Shown piece after piece: positions 9,091 to 19,441 of a stretch of DNA of 64,000 nt. Positions within the stretch are counted from its first letter, which is position 1, and every line of letters begins with the position of its first letter. A program made the position numbers and the translations under genes. The stretch covers positions 1,604,501-1,668,500 of the forward strand of contig NZ_CP041330.1 in assembly GCF_013394165.1 (NCBI RefSeq), in the 5' to 3' direction. Origin of the DNA: Pseudoalteromonas sp. Scap06 (GTDB lineage: Bacteria; Pseudomonadota; Gammaproteobacteria; Enterobacterales; Alteromonadaceae). The notes below the pieces were generated by a model that was given only the letters and a program-made list of their open reading frames with translations, ran no database searches and was not told the origin of the DNA.

Positions 9091-9099
9091 TGTGGATAA
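9091..9099 (-). promoter_or_regulatory. DnaA box in the nrdA control region
   Basis: TGTGGATAA is the exact reverse complement of the consensus DnaA box TTATCCACA. A weaker copy, TTGGGATAA (9102-9110, two mismatches), lies 11 bp away. E. coli nrdAB is also regulated by DnaA at two adjacent boxes, so a link to the replication cycle is likely. Confidence 0.6.
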
Positions 9100-9260
9100 C
9101 GTTGGGATAACGTAATTGTGTTAGTAGGCATTAACCTTTGATCATTCGGTTAAGTTGAAATTTGTAAAAATCAACTAAGGAAAGATTAAATTTACGCTTT
9201 TTAAAAATAAATTTCGTCTGCTTTTTTTATCATCAAGCTTTGCGTAAAAACTAACACAAT

Positions 9261-9305
9261 CACAATATGTAGTGTTTATTAATTAACATGGCACTATATG
9301 TGGTT
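9261..9305 (-). promoter_or_regulatory. Distal NrdR-box pair
   Basis: CACAATATGTAGTG (9261-9274) matches 13 of 14 positions of the NrdR core; CACTATATGTGGTT (9292-9305) matches 11 of 14. The start-to-start distance is again 31 bp. The second box overlaps the stop codon of gph. The pair is about 380 bp upstream of nrdA, which suggests a second, distal promoter or an auxiliary operator. Confidence 0.55.
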
Positions 9306-9974
9306 GAATGCATCTATAGGGCTATGCCAATTAAAATCTGCATTCCAAGCCAATGCTTCGTCTATACTCGGTACATATCCCCACAGTGCGGTAGCGGTGT
9401 GCATATTCGCAGCTTTACCTGCTTGTATATCTCGCTGTGCATCACCTATATATAGGCAGCGCGAAGGATCAACACTCATTTGCTCAGCACAATGTAATAA
9501 AGGAAGGGGTGAGGGCTTAGATTCAGCTAATGTATCACCACTTATCACAATTTGAGCATTTTTTAATGCAGGAATCGCCTCGACTAAAGGATCGGTTAAA
9601 AAGCCAGGCTTATTTGTCATAATGCCCCACGGGATCCCTTTATTATCAAGGGCAATGAGTAACTGTTCTATACCTACAAAGCATTGGGTATGGGTGGCAA
9701 TATTGGCAGCGTAGTGTGCAACTAGCTCTGCTAAAAGTTGCTCTTGCGGTTGTTGCGCCCAAGCTTCTTTAAAACCAGCAGCAAGTAATGCTGCTGCGCC
9801 ATTTGAAGCTGCGGGTCGATATATATCACTGCCCACTAAGGGCTGTTGATGATTATGCAGCACACTATTTAGCGCGGCGCCTAAATCATCAGCGGTATCG
9901 AGTAAAGTGCCATCTAAGTCAAACAGCAATGCTTGATATTCAATTGGGCTAGTAGGTGTTTGCAAGCTTGCCAT
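9294..9974 (-). CDS. gph: Phosphoglycolate phosphatase (HAD superfamily)
   Basis: A 226-aa cytoplasmic HAD-family phosphatase. Motif I is F-D-L-D-G-T-L-L-D-T (about residues 18-27; the first Asp is the nucleophile). Motif II/III lies in G-I-M-T-N-K-P and S-K-P-S-P-L-P, and motif IV in Y-I-G-D-A-Q-R-D-I-Q-A-G. The short helical cap between about 30 and 95 is the Gph/PGP type. The enzyme hydrolyses 2-phosphoglycolate, for example that released in repair of oxidised DNA ends. The start overlaps the ubiG stop by one base (TAATG), so the genes are translationally coupled, as in many gammaproteobacteria. A related sugar-phosphate phosphatase (MupP-like) is possible. Confidence 0.88.
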   Translation of the reverse strand: MASLQTPTSPIEYQALLFDLDGTLLDTADDLGAALNSVLHNHQQPLVGSDIYRPAASNGAAALLAAGFKEAWAQQPQEQLLAELVAHYAANIATHTQCFVGIEQLLIALDNKGIPWGIMTNKPGFLTDPLVEAIPALKNAQIVISGDTLAESKPSPLPLLHCAEQMSVDPSRCLYIGDAQRDIQAGKAANMHTATALWGYVPSIDEALAWNADFNWHSPIDAFNHI

Positions 9975-10684
9975 TACGCTAACTTCTCAAAGTGCAGCAT
10001 ATAATTTACGCTGACGTCATCATTAACCGTATATTGCTTTGAAAGTGGGTTGTAACTTAATCCTGCACTGGCACGTACCTTCAAGCCTGCTTGTTCTGCC
10101 CATGCGATTAATTGCGCAGGTTTAATAAACTTTTTATGGTCATGGGTACCTTCAGGCACCATTTTTAACAGTTTTTCTGCACCGACAATAGCGTATAAAT
10201 AAGCTTTAGGGGTTTTATTAAGGGTAGAGAAGAATACATCCGCCCCAGGTTTTGCTAATTTAGCGACCGCATGAATAATAGAAGCAGGGTCGGGAACGTG
10301 CTCTAACATTTCCATGCAAGTAATCACATCAAAGCGCTCAGGGTGCTCATCAGCAAATTGTTCAGCAGGTACTTTTATATATTCAACGGGTACACTTGTT
10401 TCTAAACTGTGTAACTTAGCGACAGTTAAAGGCTCTTGCCCCATATCGATACCTGTTACCTTTGCACCCATTCGCGCCATGCTGTGACTTAAAATACCGC
10501 CGCCACATCCTACATCGAGGGTTTCTTTGTCAAATAATCCTTTAGTTTTGTCAGCGATAAAATCTAATCGTAATGGATTAATTTCGTGAAGCGGCTTAAA
10601 TTCGCCTTCTAAATCCCACCAACGCTCTGCGATGGCTTCAAACTTTGCTATTTCTGCGTTATCTACATTTTGATGTTCGGTCAT
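9974..10684 (-). CDS. ubiG: Ubiquinone biosynthesis O-methyltransferase UbiG
   Basis: UbiG performs both O-methylation steps of ubiquinone synthesis, using S-adenosylmethionine. The SAM-binding motif I is [21 protein letters not shown] follows, and the family-specific [16 protein letters not shown] is near the N-terminus. I choose the ATG at 10684 (M-T-E-H-Q-N-V-D, 236 aa) because it follows an AGGAAG ribosome-binding site and aligns with E. coli UbiG. The longer open frame to 10780 adds 32 residues with no family match. gph follows with a one-base overlap. gyrA diverges upstream, also as in E. coli. Confidence 0.96.
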   Translation of the reverse strand: MTEHQNVDNAEIAKFEAIAERWWDLEGEFKPLHEINPLRLDFIADKTKGLFDKETLDVGCGGGILSHSMARMGAKVTGIDMGQEPLTVAKLHSLETSVPVEYIKVPAEQFADEHPERFDVITCMEMLEHVPDPASIIHAVAKLAKPGADVFFSTLNKTPKAYLYAIVGAEKLLKMVPEGTHDHKKFIKPAQLIAWAEQAGLKVRASAGLSYNPLSKQYTVNDDVSVNYMLHFEKLA

Positions 10685-10862
10685 AAAATACTTCCTCGTC
10701 AATCTGAGGCCATTATATAGGGCTAAATTGATAAATCGCAAAGTTTTGCGCCTGTAAATTAAAATTAATTGTGATAGCATGGTTGCTTAGAAATAATAAC
10801 AAACACTCTTAATACCTAATACTGGGTTGTTAAGAGCTGATACTGAAGGAATGTGATATCAA

Positions 10863-13562
10863 ATGACTGATCTCGCCAATGAAATTCTGCCAGTCAATAT
10901 TGAAGACGAGTTAAAAAACTCCTACTTAGATTACGCCATGAGTGTAATTGTAGGACGTGCATTACCAGACGTACGTGACGGTTTAAAACCTGTTCACCGC
11001 CGCGTCTTGTTTGCAATGAACGAGCTTAGTAATGACTGGAACAAGCCTTACAAAAAATCGGCCCGTGTGGTCGGTGACGTAATCGGTAAATACCACCCAC
11101 ACGGCGACAGTGCAGTTTATGACACCATCGTACGTATGGCTCAGCCATTCTCACTACGTTATATGCTAGTTGATGGTCAGGGTAACTTTGGTTCGGTTGA
11201 TGGTGATTCAGCAGCGGCAATGCGTTATACAGAAGTACGTATGGCAAAAATGTCGCACGAATTATTAGCCGATCTTGAAAAAGAAACGGTTGATTTTGTG
11301 CCTAACTACGACGGCACAGAACAAATTCCTGATGTGTTACCGACTAAAATACCTAACCTGTTAGTTAATGGTTCGTCAGGTATTGCTGTTGGTATGGCGA
11401 CAAATATCCCGCCACACAACTTAACAGAAGTAGTGAATGGCTGTTTAGCGCTTATTCAAAACCCTGAATTAACTATTACTGAGTTAATGGATTACATCCC
11501 AGGGCCTGATTTCCCAACTGCGGCCATTATTAATGGTAAAAAAGGCATTGAACAAGCCTATCAAACCGGTCGTGGTAAAGTGTACATGCGTGCGCGTGCT
11601 GAGATTGAAACTGATGAGAAAACTGGCCGCGAAACGATTATTGTTCATGAAATCCCTTACCAAGTTAACAAAGCCCGTTTGATTGAAAAAATTGCTGAGC
11701 TAGTTAAAGATAAAAAAATTGAAGGGATCAGCGCATTACGTGATGAATCAGATAAAGACGGTATGCGTATCGTTATCGAGATCAAACGTGGTGACGTAGG
11801 TGAAGTTATTTTGAACAACCTTTATTCACAAACTCAGTTACAAACTGTGTTTGGTATGAATATGGTTGCGTTAATTAATAACCAACCTAAGTGTTTCAAC
11901 TTAAAAGAAATGCTTGAAGAATTTATTATTCACCGTCGTGAAGTTGTTACCCGTCGTACGGTATTTGATTTACGCAAAGCCCGCGACCGTGCGCACACGC
12001 TAGAAGGTTTAGCGATTGCACTGGCAAATATTGACCCAATTATCGAACTTATTCGTAAGTCACCAACACCTGCTGAAGCAAAAGTTGCACTAACAGCGCG
12101 TCCTTGGGAATTAGGTAATGTTAAAGCCATGCTTGATAAAGCAGGTGAAGACAATGTTGCCCGCCCAGATTGGCTAGCAAGCGATCTTGGTATTCGTGAT
12201 GGTCAGTACTATATTTCTGAGCAACAAGCTCAAGCAATACTAGACTTACGTTTGCATAAACTAACAGGTCTTGAACACGAAAAAATTCTTACTGAATACC
12301 AATCGTTACTAGACCTAATTGCTGAACTATTATTCATTTTGGCAAGTCCGGAACGTTTAATGGAAGTTATTCGTGATGAGTTAGTTGAAATTAAAGAACA
12401 ATATGGTGATGAGCGCCGCACTGAAATTAATGCAGCTGCACACGATATTAGCCTTGAAGACTTAATTAACGAAGAGAACGTGGTTGTGACCTTATCACAC
12501 GAAGGGTACGTTAAGTATCAAGCGTTAAGTGATTACGAAGCGCAGCGTCGTGGTGGTAAAGGCAAGTCAGCAACCAAGATGAAAGATGAAGATTTCATTG
12601 AACGTCTACTTGTTGCCAATACGCACGATACTATTTTATGTTTCTCTACTGCGGGTCGATTATATTGGCTTAAAGTGTATCAGTTACCACTTGCAAGTCG
12701 CGCAGCGCGCGGTAAGCCAATTGTTAACTTATTACCGCTTGAAGCAGATGAACGTATTACTGCTATTTTGCCGGTACGCGATTATGAAGATGATAAATAC
12801 ATCTTTATGGCGACAGCATTTGGTACGGTTAAGAAAACACCATTGACTGCATACAGCCGTCAACGTGCTAGCGGTATTATTGCCGTTAACTTAAACGAAG
12901 GTGATAGCTTAATTGGTGTTGATATTACCGATGGTAGCAACGAAATTATGTTGTTCACTGATGCGGGTAAAGTTGTACGCTTTAAAGAAGCTGAAGAAAC
13001 CACGGTAGTTGATGAAAATGGTAACCCTGTTCTTGATGAAGAAGGTAAGCCTGAGATTCGCTTCAAAGGTGTACGCCCTATGGGTCGTACTGCAACAGGT
13101 GTTCGTGGTATTAAGATGCCAGACGAACAACGTGTTGTATCACTGATTGTACCTAAGAATGATGGTGCAATATTAACAGTAACAGAAAATGGTTACGGCA
13201 AGCGTACTCAACTTGAAGACTACCCATCTAAGAGTCGTGCAACACAAGGTGTTGTATCAATTAAGGTGAGTGAGCGTAATGGTGCCGTTGTTGGTGCTGT
13301 TCAAGTTGATGACAACGACGAAATAATGATTATTTCGAATCGTGGTACCTTAGTACGAACTCGCGTTAATGAAGTTTCTACGGTTGGACGTAACACCCAA
13401 GGTGTTATTTTGATCAGAACTATTGACGAAGAGCAAGTAGTTGGTTTACAACGTATAGAAGAGATTGAAGTGACTGAAAGTGACTTGATTGATATCGAAG
13501 ACGTTGAAACAGTAGATACGGTTATAGATGAAGTAGCGGATGACAATCCTCCTTCAGAATAA
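10863..13562 (+). CDS. gyrA: DNA gyrase subunit A
   Basis: The 899-aa subunit breaks and rejoins DNA in the A2B2 gyrase that introduces negative supercoils. The catalytic Tyr lies in [10 protein letters not shown]. The quinolone-resistance region reads [12 protein letters not shown], with the wild-type Ser83 and Asp87 (E. coli numbering), so no target resistance is seen. The C-terminal beta-pinwheel begins with the GyrA box Q-R-R-G-G-K-G (about residue 561). The tail is strongly acidic, as in E. coli. It is transcribed alone, away from ubiG, and ends at an intrinsic terminator. Confidence 0.98.
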   Translation: MTDLANEILPVNIEDELKNSYLDYAMSVIVGRALPDVRDGLKPVHRRVLFAMNELSNDWNKPYKKSARVVGDVIGKYHPHGDSAVYDTIVRMAQPFSLRYMLVDGQGNFGSVDGDSAAAMRYTEVRMAKMSHELLADLEKETVDFVPNYDGTEQIPDVLPTKIPNLLVNGSSGIAVGMATNIPPHNLTEVVNGCLALIQNPELTITELMDYIPGPDFPTAAIINGKKGIEQAYQTGRGKVYMRARAEIETDEKTGRETIIVHEIPYQVNKARLIEKIAELVKDKKIEGISALRDESDKDGMRIVIEIKRGDVGEVILNNLYSQTQLQTVFGMNMVALINNQPKCFNLKEMLEEFIIHRREVVTRRTVFDLRKARDRAHTLEGLAIALANIDPIIELIRKSPTPAEAKVALTARPWELGNVKAMLDKAGEDNVARPDWLASDLGIRDGQYYISEQQAQAILDLRLHKLTGLEHEKILTEYQSLLDLIAELLFILASPERLMEVIRDELVEIKEQYGDERRTEINAAAHDISLEDLINEENVVVTLSHEGYVKYQALSDYEAQRRGGKGKSATKMKDEDFIERLLVANTHDTILCFSTAGRLYWLKVYQLPLASRAARGKPIVNLLPLEADERITAILPVRDYEDDKYIFMATAFGTVKKTPLTAYSRQRASGIIAVNLNEGDSLIGVDITDGSNEIMLFTDAGKVVRFKEAEETTVVDENGNPVLDEEGKPEIRFKGVRPMGRTATGVRGIKMPDEQRVVSLIVPKNDGAILTVTENGYGKRTQLEDYPSKSRATQGVVSIKVSERNGAVVGAVQVDDNDEIMIISNRGTLVRTRVNEVSTVGRNTQGVILIRTIDEEQVVGLQRIEEIEVTESDLIDIEDVETVDTVIDEVADDNPPSE

Positions 13563-13571
13563 TTGAGATTG

Positions 13572-13599
13572 AAAAAAGCGGCCTTGGCCGCTTTTTTTA
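13572..13599 (+). terminator. gyrA intrinsic terminator
   Basis: A perfect 12-bp stem (13572-13583 with 13586-13597, GCGGCC core, TT loop) with a T tract begins 10 bp after the gyrA stop codon. Confidence 0.9.
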
Positions 13600-13635
13600 T
13601 GTGGTTGAAAAAAACTAAAGACACTTGAATTAGTT

Positions 13636-13800
13636 TAATACCAATTCACTTAATTAAGTGGTCTATTTTAAGGCTGGAAAAACGTGTTGATAGCTAGGCA
13701 AAAAATTTGCTATTTAGTTGTTTAAATGAGAATTTTTTAACGCAGGTAGCGACACGTTTAGCCCCGTAAAATGATTAAGTATTATTGCGGATTGGTATTA
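13636..13800. mobile_element. 165-bp MITE-like repeat element
   Basis: The element starts TAATACCAATTC (13636-13647) and ends GGATTGGTATTA (13789-13800), giving 12-bp terminal inverted repeats with one mismatch. It contains no open frame. It lies between the gyrA terminator and serC, as is usual for small non-autonomous elements. Its family is not identified here; similar TACCAAT-ended repeats recur in Alteromonadales genomes as far as I recall. Confidence 0.6.
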
Positions 13801-13841
13801 GTTCAAGTTAAACAGTAAATTACTGGAATGAGGAAAAGGTA

Positions 13842-14924
13842 ATGAGTATTTATAATTTTTGTGCGGGTCCTGCAATGTTACCACCGGCTGTCATGCAAAA
13901 AGCACAAAAAGAGTTTTTAGACTGGCAAGGGCTTGGCGTTTCAGTAATGGAAATGAGCCATCGCAGTAAAGAATTTTTAGCATTAACGGCTAAGTGTGAA
14001 GCTAGTCTACGTCGCTTAATGAATATTAGTGATGAGTTTGAAGTGCTGTTTATGCACGGCGGTGGTCGAGGTCAATTTAGTGCCGTACCTTTAAACCTCC
14101 ACGTTGATGGAAAAAAAGCGGTGTATTGTGAAAATGGCGTGTGGTCAAAAAGTGCAACTAGCGAAGCTGATAAGTTTACTCAAACTCACACTATTGACGT
14201 ACGTAATGACGATAATGGCTTATTTTCTATCAAGCAGGTAGCCGATTGGGTTTTACCAGCCGATGCTGCATATATTCATTATTGCCCAAATGAAACTGTA
14301 GATGGTCTAGAGATTTTTGATGTACCCAGTCACCCAACAGCACCGATTGTCGCCGATATGTCGTCGACTATTCTATCGCGCGAAATTGACGTTAATCAAT
14401 TTGATTTAATCTACGCAGGTGCTCAAAAGAATATCGGCCCATCGGGTATTGCTATCGTAATTGTTCGTAAAACGCTACTTGAGCGTGAAGGGCTAGCTAA
14501 GCCAGGTATTTTAGATTACGCACTTGAAGCAAAACAAGGCAGTATGTTTAACACTCCACCTACATTTGCATGGTATTTAGCAGCTGAAGTATTTGAATGG
14601 CTTGAGCAAAATGGTGGTGTTAAAGCCATGGAAACACATAATACTGTCAAAGCGCAGCTGCTTTATGACTTTATCGATGAGTCTGATTTTTACACCAACA
14701 AGGTAGCAAAACATTGTCGTTCACGTATGAATGTGCCTTTTTGGTTAGTTGATGAAAGCCTAAATGATAAGTTTGTTAAAGAGTCAACAGAAGCGGGCTT
14801 ATTAGCGCTTGAAGGGCACCGTATTGTTGGCGGTATGCGCGCGAGTATTTATAACGCAATGCCACTGGAAGGAGTTAAAGCATTAGTTGATTTTATGGCG
14901 GCTTTCGCAAAGGAGAACAGCTAA
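13842..14924 (+). CDS. serC: Phosphoserine/phosphohydroxythreonine aminotransferase
   Basis: The 360-aa class V aminotransferase converts 3-phosphohydroxypyruvate and glutamate to phosphoserine (serine synthesis) and also acts in pyridoxal phosphate synthesis. It begins [11 protein letters not shown], as SerC does. The PLP lysine is in [12 protein letters not shown]; the phosphate-binding H-G-G-G-R-G-Q-F is near residue 73; and the C-terminal [10 protein letters not shown] is the substrate loop. A TGAGGAAAAGGT ribosome-binding site precedes the ATG. The stop overlaps the aroA start by one base (TAATG), the classic serC-aroA operon. Confidence 0.97.
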   Translation: MSIYNFCAGPAMLPPAVMQKAQKEFLDWQGLGVSVMEMSHRSKEFLALTAKCEASLRRLMNISDEFEVLFMHGGGRGQFSAVPLNLHVDGKKAVYCENGVWSKSATSEADKFTQTHTIDVRNDDNGLFSIKQVADWVLPADAAYIHYCPNETVDGLEIFDVPSHPTAPIVADMSSTILSREIDVNQFDLIYAGAQKNIGPSGIAIVIVRKTLLEREGLAKPGILDYALEAKQGSMFNTPPTFAWYLAAEVFEWLEQNGGVKAMETHNTVKAQLLYDFIDESDFYTNKVAKHCRSRMNVPFWLVDESLNDKFVKESTEAGLLALEGHRIVGGMRASIYNAMPLEGVKALVDFMAAFAKENS

Positions 14925-16201
14925 TGGAGCAACTTTCTTTAGCGCCTATTTCACAGGTTAATGGCAGTGTTACTCTGCCGGGTTCGAAAAGCTTGTCAAA
15001 TCGCATTCTATTATTGGCTGCACTATCAAACGGCACTACGGTTGTAGAAAACTTATTAGACAGTGATGATATTCGTCATATGTTGGGCGCCTTAGCGCAG
15101 CTCGGTGTGAATGTGACACTTAATGATGAGCGAACCATCGCGACCGTAGAAGGTGTAGGTGGCGTATTTAAAACGCCAACTGAAGCACTGTTTTTAGGTA
15201 ATGCAGGTACAGCATACCGTCCTTTAACGGCCGTGCTTGCAGCGATTGCTGGGGAGTATGAGTTAATTGGTGAGCCACGTATGGAAGAGCGACCAATTGG
15301 CCACTTAGTTGATGCACTGCAAGCCTTAGGTGGTAATGTTAGTTATTTAAAAAATAAAGATTATCCGCCGCTTAAAATTGTTGGTGGGCAAATAGCAGGT
15401 GGTGAAGTCGAAATTGACGGTAGTATTTCAAGCCAATTTTTAACTGCGCTTCTTATGGCTGCACCGTTATTTAAAGGTGATACTCAAATTAAAATTAAAG
15501 GCACGTTAGTGTCTAAGCCTTACATTGATATTACTCTTGATGTAATGGCGCGTTTTGGTGTTACCGTTGAGCATGATAATTACAGTACTTTTTTTGTAAA
15601 AGGTGCACAGCAGTATCAAGCCGTTGAGCGAATTATGGTCGAAGGGGATGCTTCATCTGCTTCTTACTTTATTGCTGCTGCAGCAATTGCCGGCGGCGAA
15701 ATAGAAATTAAAGGCGTCGGTGCTAAATCAGTTCAAGGTGATATTGGTTTTGCTAATGTTATGGAGCAAGTAGGTGCAAAAATTGATTGGTATGACGAAC
15801 GTTTAGTTGTTCGTAAAGGTGAGCTTAACGGTATTGATATTGATGCGAATGCAATACCTGATGCTGCAATGACCCTGGCTACAGTTGCCTTGTTTGCAAA
15901 AGGGCCAACGGCAATTCGCAACATTTATAACTGGCGAGTAAAAGAAACTGACCGTTTACACGCTATGGCTACTGAGCTTAAAAAAGTAGGGGCTGAAGTA
16001 GTTGAAGGGCATGACTTTATTGAGATCACACCGCCAAAACAATTTAATAATGTGGCTGTAGATACCTATGATGACCACCGTATTGCCATGTGCTTTGCAA
16101 TGGTGGCGGTAGGGGGTAAGCCAATCACGATTAACGATCCGGCCTGTACTTATAAGACATTCCCAACATTTTTCAACGTGTTAGCATCTGTCAGTAAATA
16201 G
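14924..16201 (+). CDS. aroA: 3-phosphoshikimate 1-carboxyvinyltransferase (EPSP synthase)
   Basis: The 425-aa enzyme joins shikimate-3-phosphate and PEP in aromatic amino-acid synthesis. Substrate-binding motifs are [10 protein letters not shown] (residues about 18-27), [10 protein letters not shown] (about 94-103, the PEP/glyphosate loop) and the C-terminal [10 protein letters not shown]. Length and motifs fit class I EPSP synthase. The loop has Tyr where E. coli has Met (G-T-A-M-R-P-L), a natural substitution with unknown effect. It is coupled to serC by a one-base overlap; cmk follows after 107 bp. Confidence 0.97.
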   Translation: MEQLSLAPISQVNGSVTLPGSKSLSNRILLLAALSNGTTVVENLLDSDDIRHMLGALAQLGVNVTLNDERTIATVEGVGGVFKTPTEALFLGNAGTAYRPLTAVLAAIAGEYELIGEPRMEERPIGHLVDALQALGGNVSYLKNKDYPPLKIVGGQIAGGEVEIDGSISSQFLTALLMAAPLFKGDTQIKIKGTLVSKPYIDITLDVMARFGVTVEHDNYSTFFVKGAQQYQAVERIMVEGDASSASYFIAAAAIAGGEIEIKGVGAKSVQGDIGFANVMEQVGAKIDWYDERLVVRKGELNGIDIDANAIPDAAMTLATVALFAKGPTAIRNIYNWRVKETDRLHAMATELKKVGAEVVEGHDFIEITPPKQFNNVAVDTYDDHRIAMCFAMVAVGGKPITINDPACTYKTFPTFFNVLASVSK

Positions 16202-16308
16202 GCTATTTATAAGTATTTATAAAAAGTTACATACTAAAAGCGGATAATCTTTAATAATTGACGTATAATGTGGCGGTTTATTTTGGTGTGCATTGAAGGA
16301 GGTTTTAA

Positions 16309-17019
16309 ATGCCGGCGTTATTAATGCCCGTAATCACCGTAGATGGCCCAAGTGGTTCTGGTAAAGGAACTGTTTGTCGCTTATTGGCTGAAAAATTAGG
16401 CTGGGATGTGTTAGATAGCGGTGCAATTTATCGCGTACTTTCACTTGCAGCACTTCATCACCAAATTGCGTTAGATAACGAAGAAGCACTGGTTCCACTA
16501 GCTGCAAATCTTGATGTGCAGTTTCTGATAGACAGTGATACTAATGCAGGAAAGATTATTTTAGAAGGCGAAGATGTAACAACCACTATTCGAAATGAAG
16601 AAGTGGGAGCTGCAGCGTCCAAAGTTGCGGCATTGCCACGAGTTCGTGAAGCGTTACTTCGTCGCCAGCGTGCGTTTAGAACTGAAAATGGCTTAATTGC
16701 TGATGGTCGCGATATGGGCACTGTTGTGTTTCCTGATGCGCCATTAAAGATATTTCTAACCGCAAGTGCAGAAGAACGTGCTCGCAGACGTTTTGTTGAG
16801 TTGAATGAGCGCGGGCTTGATGTTACACTAAGTGGTCTATTACAAGACATTCAAGCACGTGATGATCGCGATATGAATCGCGCCGTTGCGCCGCTTGTAC
16901 CTGCAGAGGATGCGATTGAGCTTGATACTAGCGAACTCAACGCACAGCAAGTCTTTGATAAAGTTATAACTTTATTAGATTCAAGTATCTCTGAAGGTAA
17001 GCTTCCTAAACGAAGCTAA
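16309..17019 (+). CDS. cmk: Cytidylate kinase
   Basis: The 236-aa enzyme phosphorylates CMP and dCMP with ATP. The P-loop G-P-S-G-S-G-K-G-T is at residues about 14-22. The CMP-binding motif D-S-G-A-I-Y-R and the [14 protein letters not shown] motif follow, and the lid [12 protein letters not shown] lies near residue 185. A strong GAAGGAGG ribosome-binding site sets the start. The order aroA-cmk-rpsA-ihfB is conserved in gammaproteobacteria. Confidence 0.96.
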   Translation: MPALLMPVITVDGPSGSGKGTVCRLLAEKLGWDVLDSGAIYRVLSLAALHHQIALDNEEALVPLAANLDVQFLIDSDTNAGKIILEGEDVTTTIRNEEVGAAASKVAALPRVREALLRRQRAFRTENGLIADGRDMGTVVFPDAPLKIFLTASAEERARRRFVELNERGLDVTLSGLLQDIQARDDRDMNRAVAPLVPAEDAIELDTSELNAQQVFDKVITLLDSSISEGKLPKRS

Positions 17020-17114
17020 ACACATTTTATGCACCAGCAGGACGCCAGTGCTATTTTAACAACCCCATGCAGCATGGTTGCTTATTGGTATTAATATATG
17101 AGACGTATATTCGT

Positions 17115-18782
17115 ATGTCAGAAAATTTTGCGCAGTTATTTGAAGAAAGCTTAAAGGGTTTTGAAGCAGAGCAAGGCTCTATCGTTAAAGGTACAGTAAT
17201 CTCAATCGAGAACAACATTGTACTTGTAGATGCTGGTCTTAAATCAGAAAGTGCTATCCCTGCAGAGCAGTTCAAAAATGCTGCTGGTGAACTAGAAGTT
17301 GCTGTTGGCGACGAAGTAGATGTTGCACTAGATGCAATCGAAGACGGTTTCGGTGAAACTATCCTTTCTCGTGAGAAAGCGAAGCGTCACGAAGCGTGGA
17401 TCCGTCTTGAGAAAGCATGTGAAGAGCAAGAGACTGTTACTGGTGTTATCAACGGTAAAGTTAAAGGCGGTTTCACTGTTGAAGTTGATTCAATCCGTGC
17501 TTTCCTACCTGGTTCACTTGTTGATGTTCGTCCAGTACGTGACACAACTCACCTTGAAGGCAAAGAGCTTGAATTTAAAGTAATCAAGCTTGATCAAAAA
17601 CGTAACAACGTTGTTGTTTCACGTCGTGCAGTTATCGAATCAGAAAACTCACAAGAACGTGAAGAGCTTCTTGCTAACCTTGTTGAAGGTCAAGAAGTTA
17701 AAGGTATCGTTAAGAACCTTACTGACTACGGTGCATTCGTTGACCTTGGTGGTGTTGATGGCCTACTACACATTACTGACATGGCGTGGAAGCGTGTTAA
17801 GCACCCTTCAGAAATCGTTAATGTTGGCGACGAAATCGCAGTTAAAGTTCTTAAATTCGACAAAGATAAAACTCGTGTATCTCTAGGTCTTAAACAGCTT
17901 GGCGAAGATCCATGGGCAGCTATCGCTGGTCGTTACCCAGAAGGCTCTAAACTTTCTGGTCGTGTAACTAACCTTACTGATTACGGTTGCTTCGTAGAAA
18001 TCGAAGAAGGCGTTGAAGGTCTAGTACACGTTTCTGAAATGGATTGGACTAACAAGAACATCCACCCTTCAAAAGTTGTTTCACTTGGTGACACTGTTGA
18101 AGTTATGGTTCTTGAAATCGACGAAGAACGTCGTCGTATTTCTCTTGGTCTTAAGCAATGTATTGCTAATCCTTGGCAGGAATTTGCTCGTCTACAAAAC
18201 AAAGGCGATCAAGTTACTGGTAAGATCAAATCAATCACTGACTTCGGTATCTTTATCGGTCTTGACGGTGGTATTGATGGTCTTGTACACCTTTCAGACA
18301 TTTCTTGGAATACACCTGGCGAAGAAGCTGTACGTGAATTCAAGAAAGGCGACGAAATCACTGCTATCGTATTGCAAGTTGACCCAGAGCGTGAACGTAT
18401 CTCTCTAGGTGTTAAGCAAATCGAAGCTGACCCATTCAATAACTACCTTGATGCAAACAAAAAAGGTGCTATTGTTAAAGGTAAAGTGACTGAAGTTGAT
18501 GCGAAAGGCGCAACTGTTGAACTTATCGAAGGCGTTGAAGGTTACATCCGTGTAGCTGATATCGCTCAAGAGCGCGTTGAAGATGCAACTACTGTTGTTT
18601 CTGTAGGCGACGAAATCGAAGTTAAATACGTTGGTGTTGATCGTAAGAACCGCACTTTAAGCTTATCTGTTAAAGCTCTTTTCGAAGCAGAAGAGAAAGA
18701 AGTACTAGAGAAGCTTAAGAAAGAAGAGCCAGTGTTCGAAAACGCAATGGCAGCTGCTTTCGCAAATGCACAAAAAGACTAA
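17115..18782 (+). CDS. rpsA: 30S ribosomal protein S1
   Basis: The 555-aa protein has six S1 (OB-fold) repeats, seen as recurring G-x-V/I … F-V-D/E-L … G-L-L/V-H … D-M/I-x-W blocks. S1 binds mRNA to the 30S subunit for initiation. I place the start at the ATG at 17115 ([13 protein letters not shown]), which aligns with E. coli S1; the open frame begins 16 codons earlier without family support. Codon use is biased towards the highly expressed set (many GTT, CGT, GAA, AAA). The approximately 95-bp leader between cmk and rpsA may carry the S1 autoregulatory structure, but I could not model it with confidence. Confidence 0.97.
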   Translation: MSENFAQLFEESLKGFEAEQGSIVKGTVISIENNIVLVDAGLKSESAIPAEQFKNAAGELEVAVGDEVDVALDAIEDGFGETILSREKAKRHEAWIRLEKACEEQETVTGVINGKVKGGFTVEVDSIRAFLPGSLVDVRPVRDTTHLEGKELEFKVIKLDQKRNNVVVSRRAVIESENSQEREELLANLVEGQEVKGIVKNLTDYGAFVDLGGVDGLLHITDMAWKRVKHPSEIVNVGDEIAVKVLKFDKDKTRVSLGLKQLGEDPWAAIAGRYPEGSKLSGRVTNLTDYGCFVEIEEGVEGLVHVSEMDWTNKNIHPSKVVSLGDTVEVMVLEIDEERRRISLGLKQCIANPWQEFARLQNKGDQVTGKIKSITDFGIFIGLDGGIDGLVHLSDISWNTPGEEAVREFKKGDEITAIVLQVDPERERISLGVKQIEADPFNNYLDANKKGAIVKGKVTEVDAKGATVELIEGVEGYIRVADIAQERVEDATTVVSVGDEIEVKYVGVDRKNRTLSLSVKALFEAEEKEVLEKLKKEEPVFENAMAAAFANAQKD

Positions 18783-18802
18783 TTAATTATAGTCTTTTAA
18801 TT

Positions 18803-18825
18803 GGAAGGGCAGTTTATGCCCTTCC
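18803..18825 (+). terminator. Intercistronic hairpin between rpsA and ihfB
   Basis: A perfect 9-bp stem (18803-18811 with 18817-18825, loop GTTTA) is followed by a broken T-rich tract. It is probably a partial terminator that lets some rpsA transcription reach ihfB. Confidence 0.6.
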
Positions 18826-18848
18826 ACTATTTCTTTTAAGGAAACGCT

Positions 18849-19136
18849 ATGACTAAGTCAGAACTGATAGAAACACTTGCTGAACAACACGCACATATTC
18901 CTGTGAAAGATGTTGAGAACGCTGTTAAAGAAATTCTTGAACAAATGGCCGGCTCATTATCTTCTTCAGATCGTATTGAGATCCGAGGTTTTGGAAGTTT
19001 CTCTTTGCATTACCGTGCACCTCGTACAGGTCGTAATCCTAAAACAGGTGAAACTGTAGAGTTAGATGGTAAGCATGTACCTCATTTTAAGCCAGGCAAA
19101 GAACTACGTGACCGTGTAAACGAGAGCATTGCTTAG
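18849..19136 (+). CDS. ihfB: Integration host factor subunit beta
   Basis: The 95-aa DNA-bending protein forms the IHF heterodimer with IhfA. It begins M-T-K-S-E-L-I-E and carries the DNABII signature [23 protein letters not shown] (split here by dashes; residues about 42-64), in which the R-N-P proline intercalates into DNA. The position after rpsA is the canonical one. Confidence 0.96.
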   Translation: MTKSELIETLAEQHAHIPVKDVENAVKEILEQMAGSLSSSDRIEIRGFGSFSLHYRAPRTGRNPKTGETVELDGKHVPHFKPGKELRDRVNESIA

Positions 19137-19157
19137 TAAATTTATTGGAGTAGTTAC

Positions 19158-19439
19158 TTGTTCAAGGTATTAAAAATTATTCTGGCAGCACTTTTTTTAA
19201 TTGGTGCATTTGTATTGGGTTCGCAAAATCCACAATTAACACAAATTAACTACATAATAGCCAGTAATACATTACCTTTAGCCGTTATAATAAGTATCTG
19301 CTTTTTGTTAGGTGTTGTAGTGGGTTGCTTTGTGAGCTTTAAATTGTTTACGCAATTAAAGTGGCAAAATTACCGTTTAAAAAAGCAAATAACGCCTGAA
19401 AAAGATAATAAAAAGCGTATTGCCAACAAAGATACCTAA
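19158..19439 (+). CDS. lapA: Lipopolysaccharide assembly protein LapA-domain membrane protein
   Basis: The 93-aa inner-membrane protein starts at TTG behind TTATTGGAG. It has two transmembrane segments (about residues 5-20 and 40-62) joined by the typical N-P-Q-x-T-x-x-N-Y loop, then a basic cytoplasmic tail. E. coli LapA (YciS) works with LapB to control LPS synthesis via LpxC turnover. Only two bases separate its stop codon from the lapB ATG, so the pair is an operon. Confidence 0.88.
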   Translation: MFKVLKIILAALFLIGAFVLGSQNPQLTQINYIIASNTLPLAVIISICFLLGVVVGCFVSFKLFTQLKWQNYRLKKQITPEKDNKKRIANKDT

Positions 19440-19441
19440 TT

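Noticed and set aside
9298..9555. Plus-strand open frame of 85 codons opposite gph
   Set aside because: It is the antisense shadow of the gph coding sequence and has no family features; the same holds for the other antisense frames in gyrA, aroA, rpsA, liuB, liuD and the RND genes.
10685..10780. N-terminal extension of UbiG to 10780
   Set aside because: The extra 32 residues do not align with UbiG, and the internal ATG has a good ribosome-binding site.
11090..11160. Quinolone-resistance mutation in gyrA
   Set aside because: The region encodes Ser and Asp at the positions of E. coli Ser83 and Asp87, that is wild type.
12586..12846. Plus-strand open frame inside gyrA
   Set aside because: It is an out-of-frame reading of the GyrA pinwheel region with a low-complexity product.
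17060..17080. Hairpin in the rpsA leader as a regulatory RNA
   Set aside because: The stem has only five pairs plus a bulge and a one-base loop; not strong enough to call.
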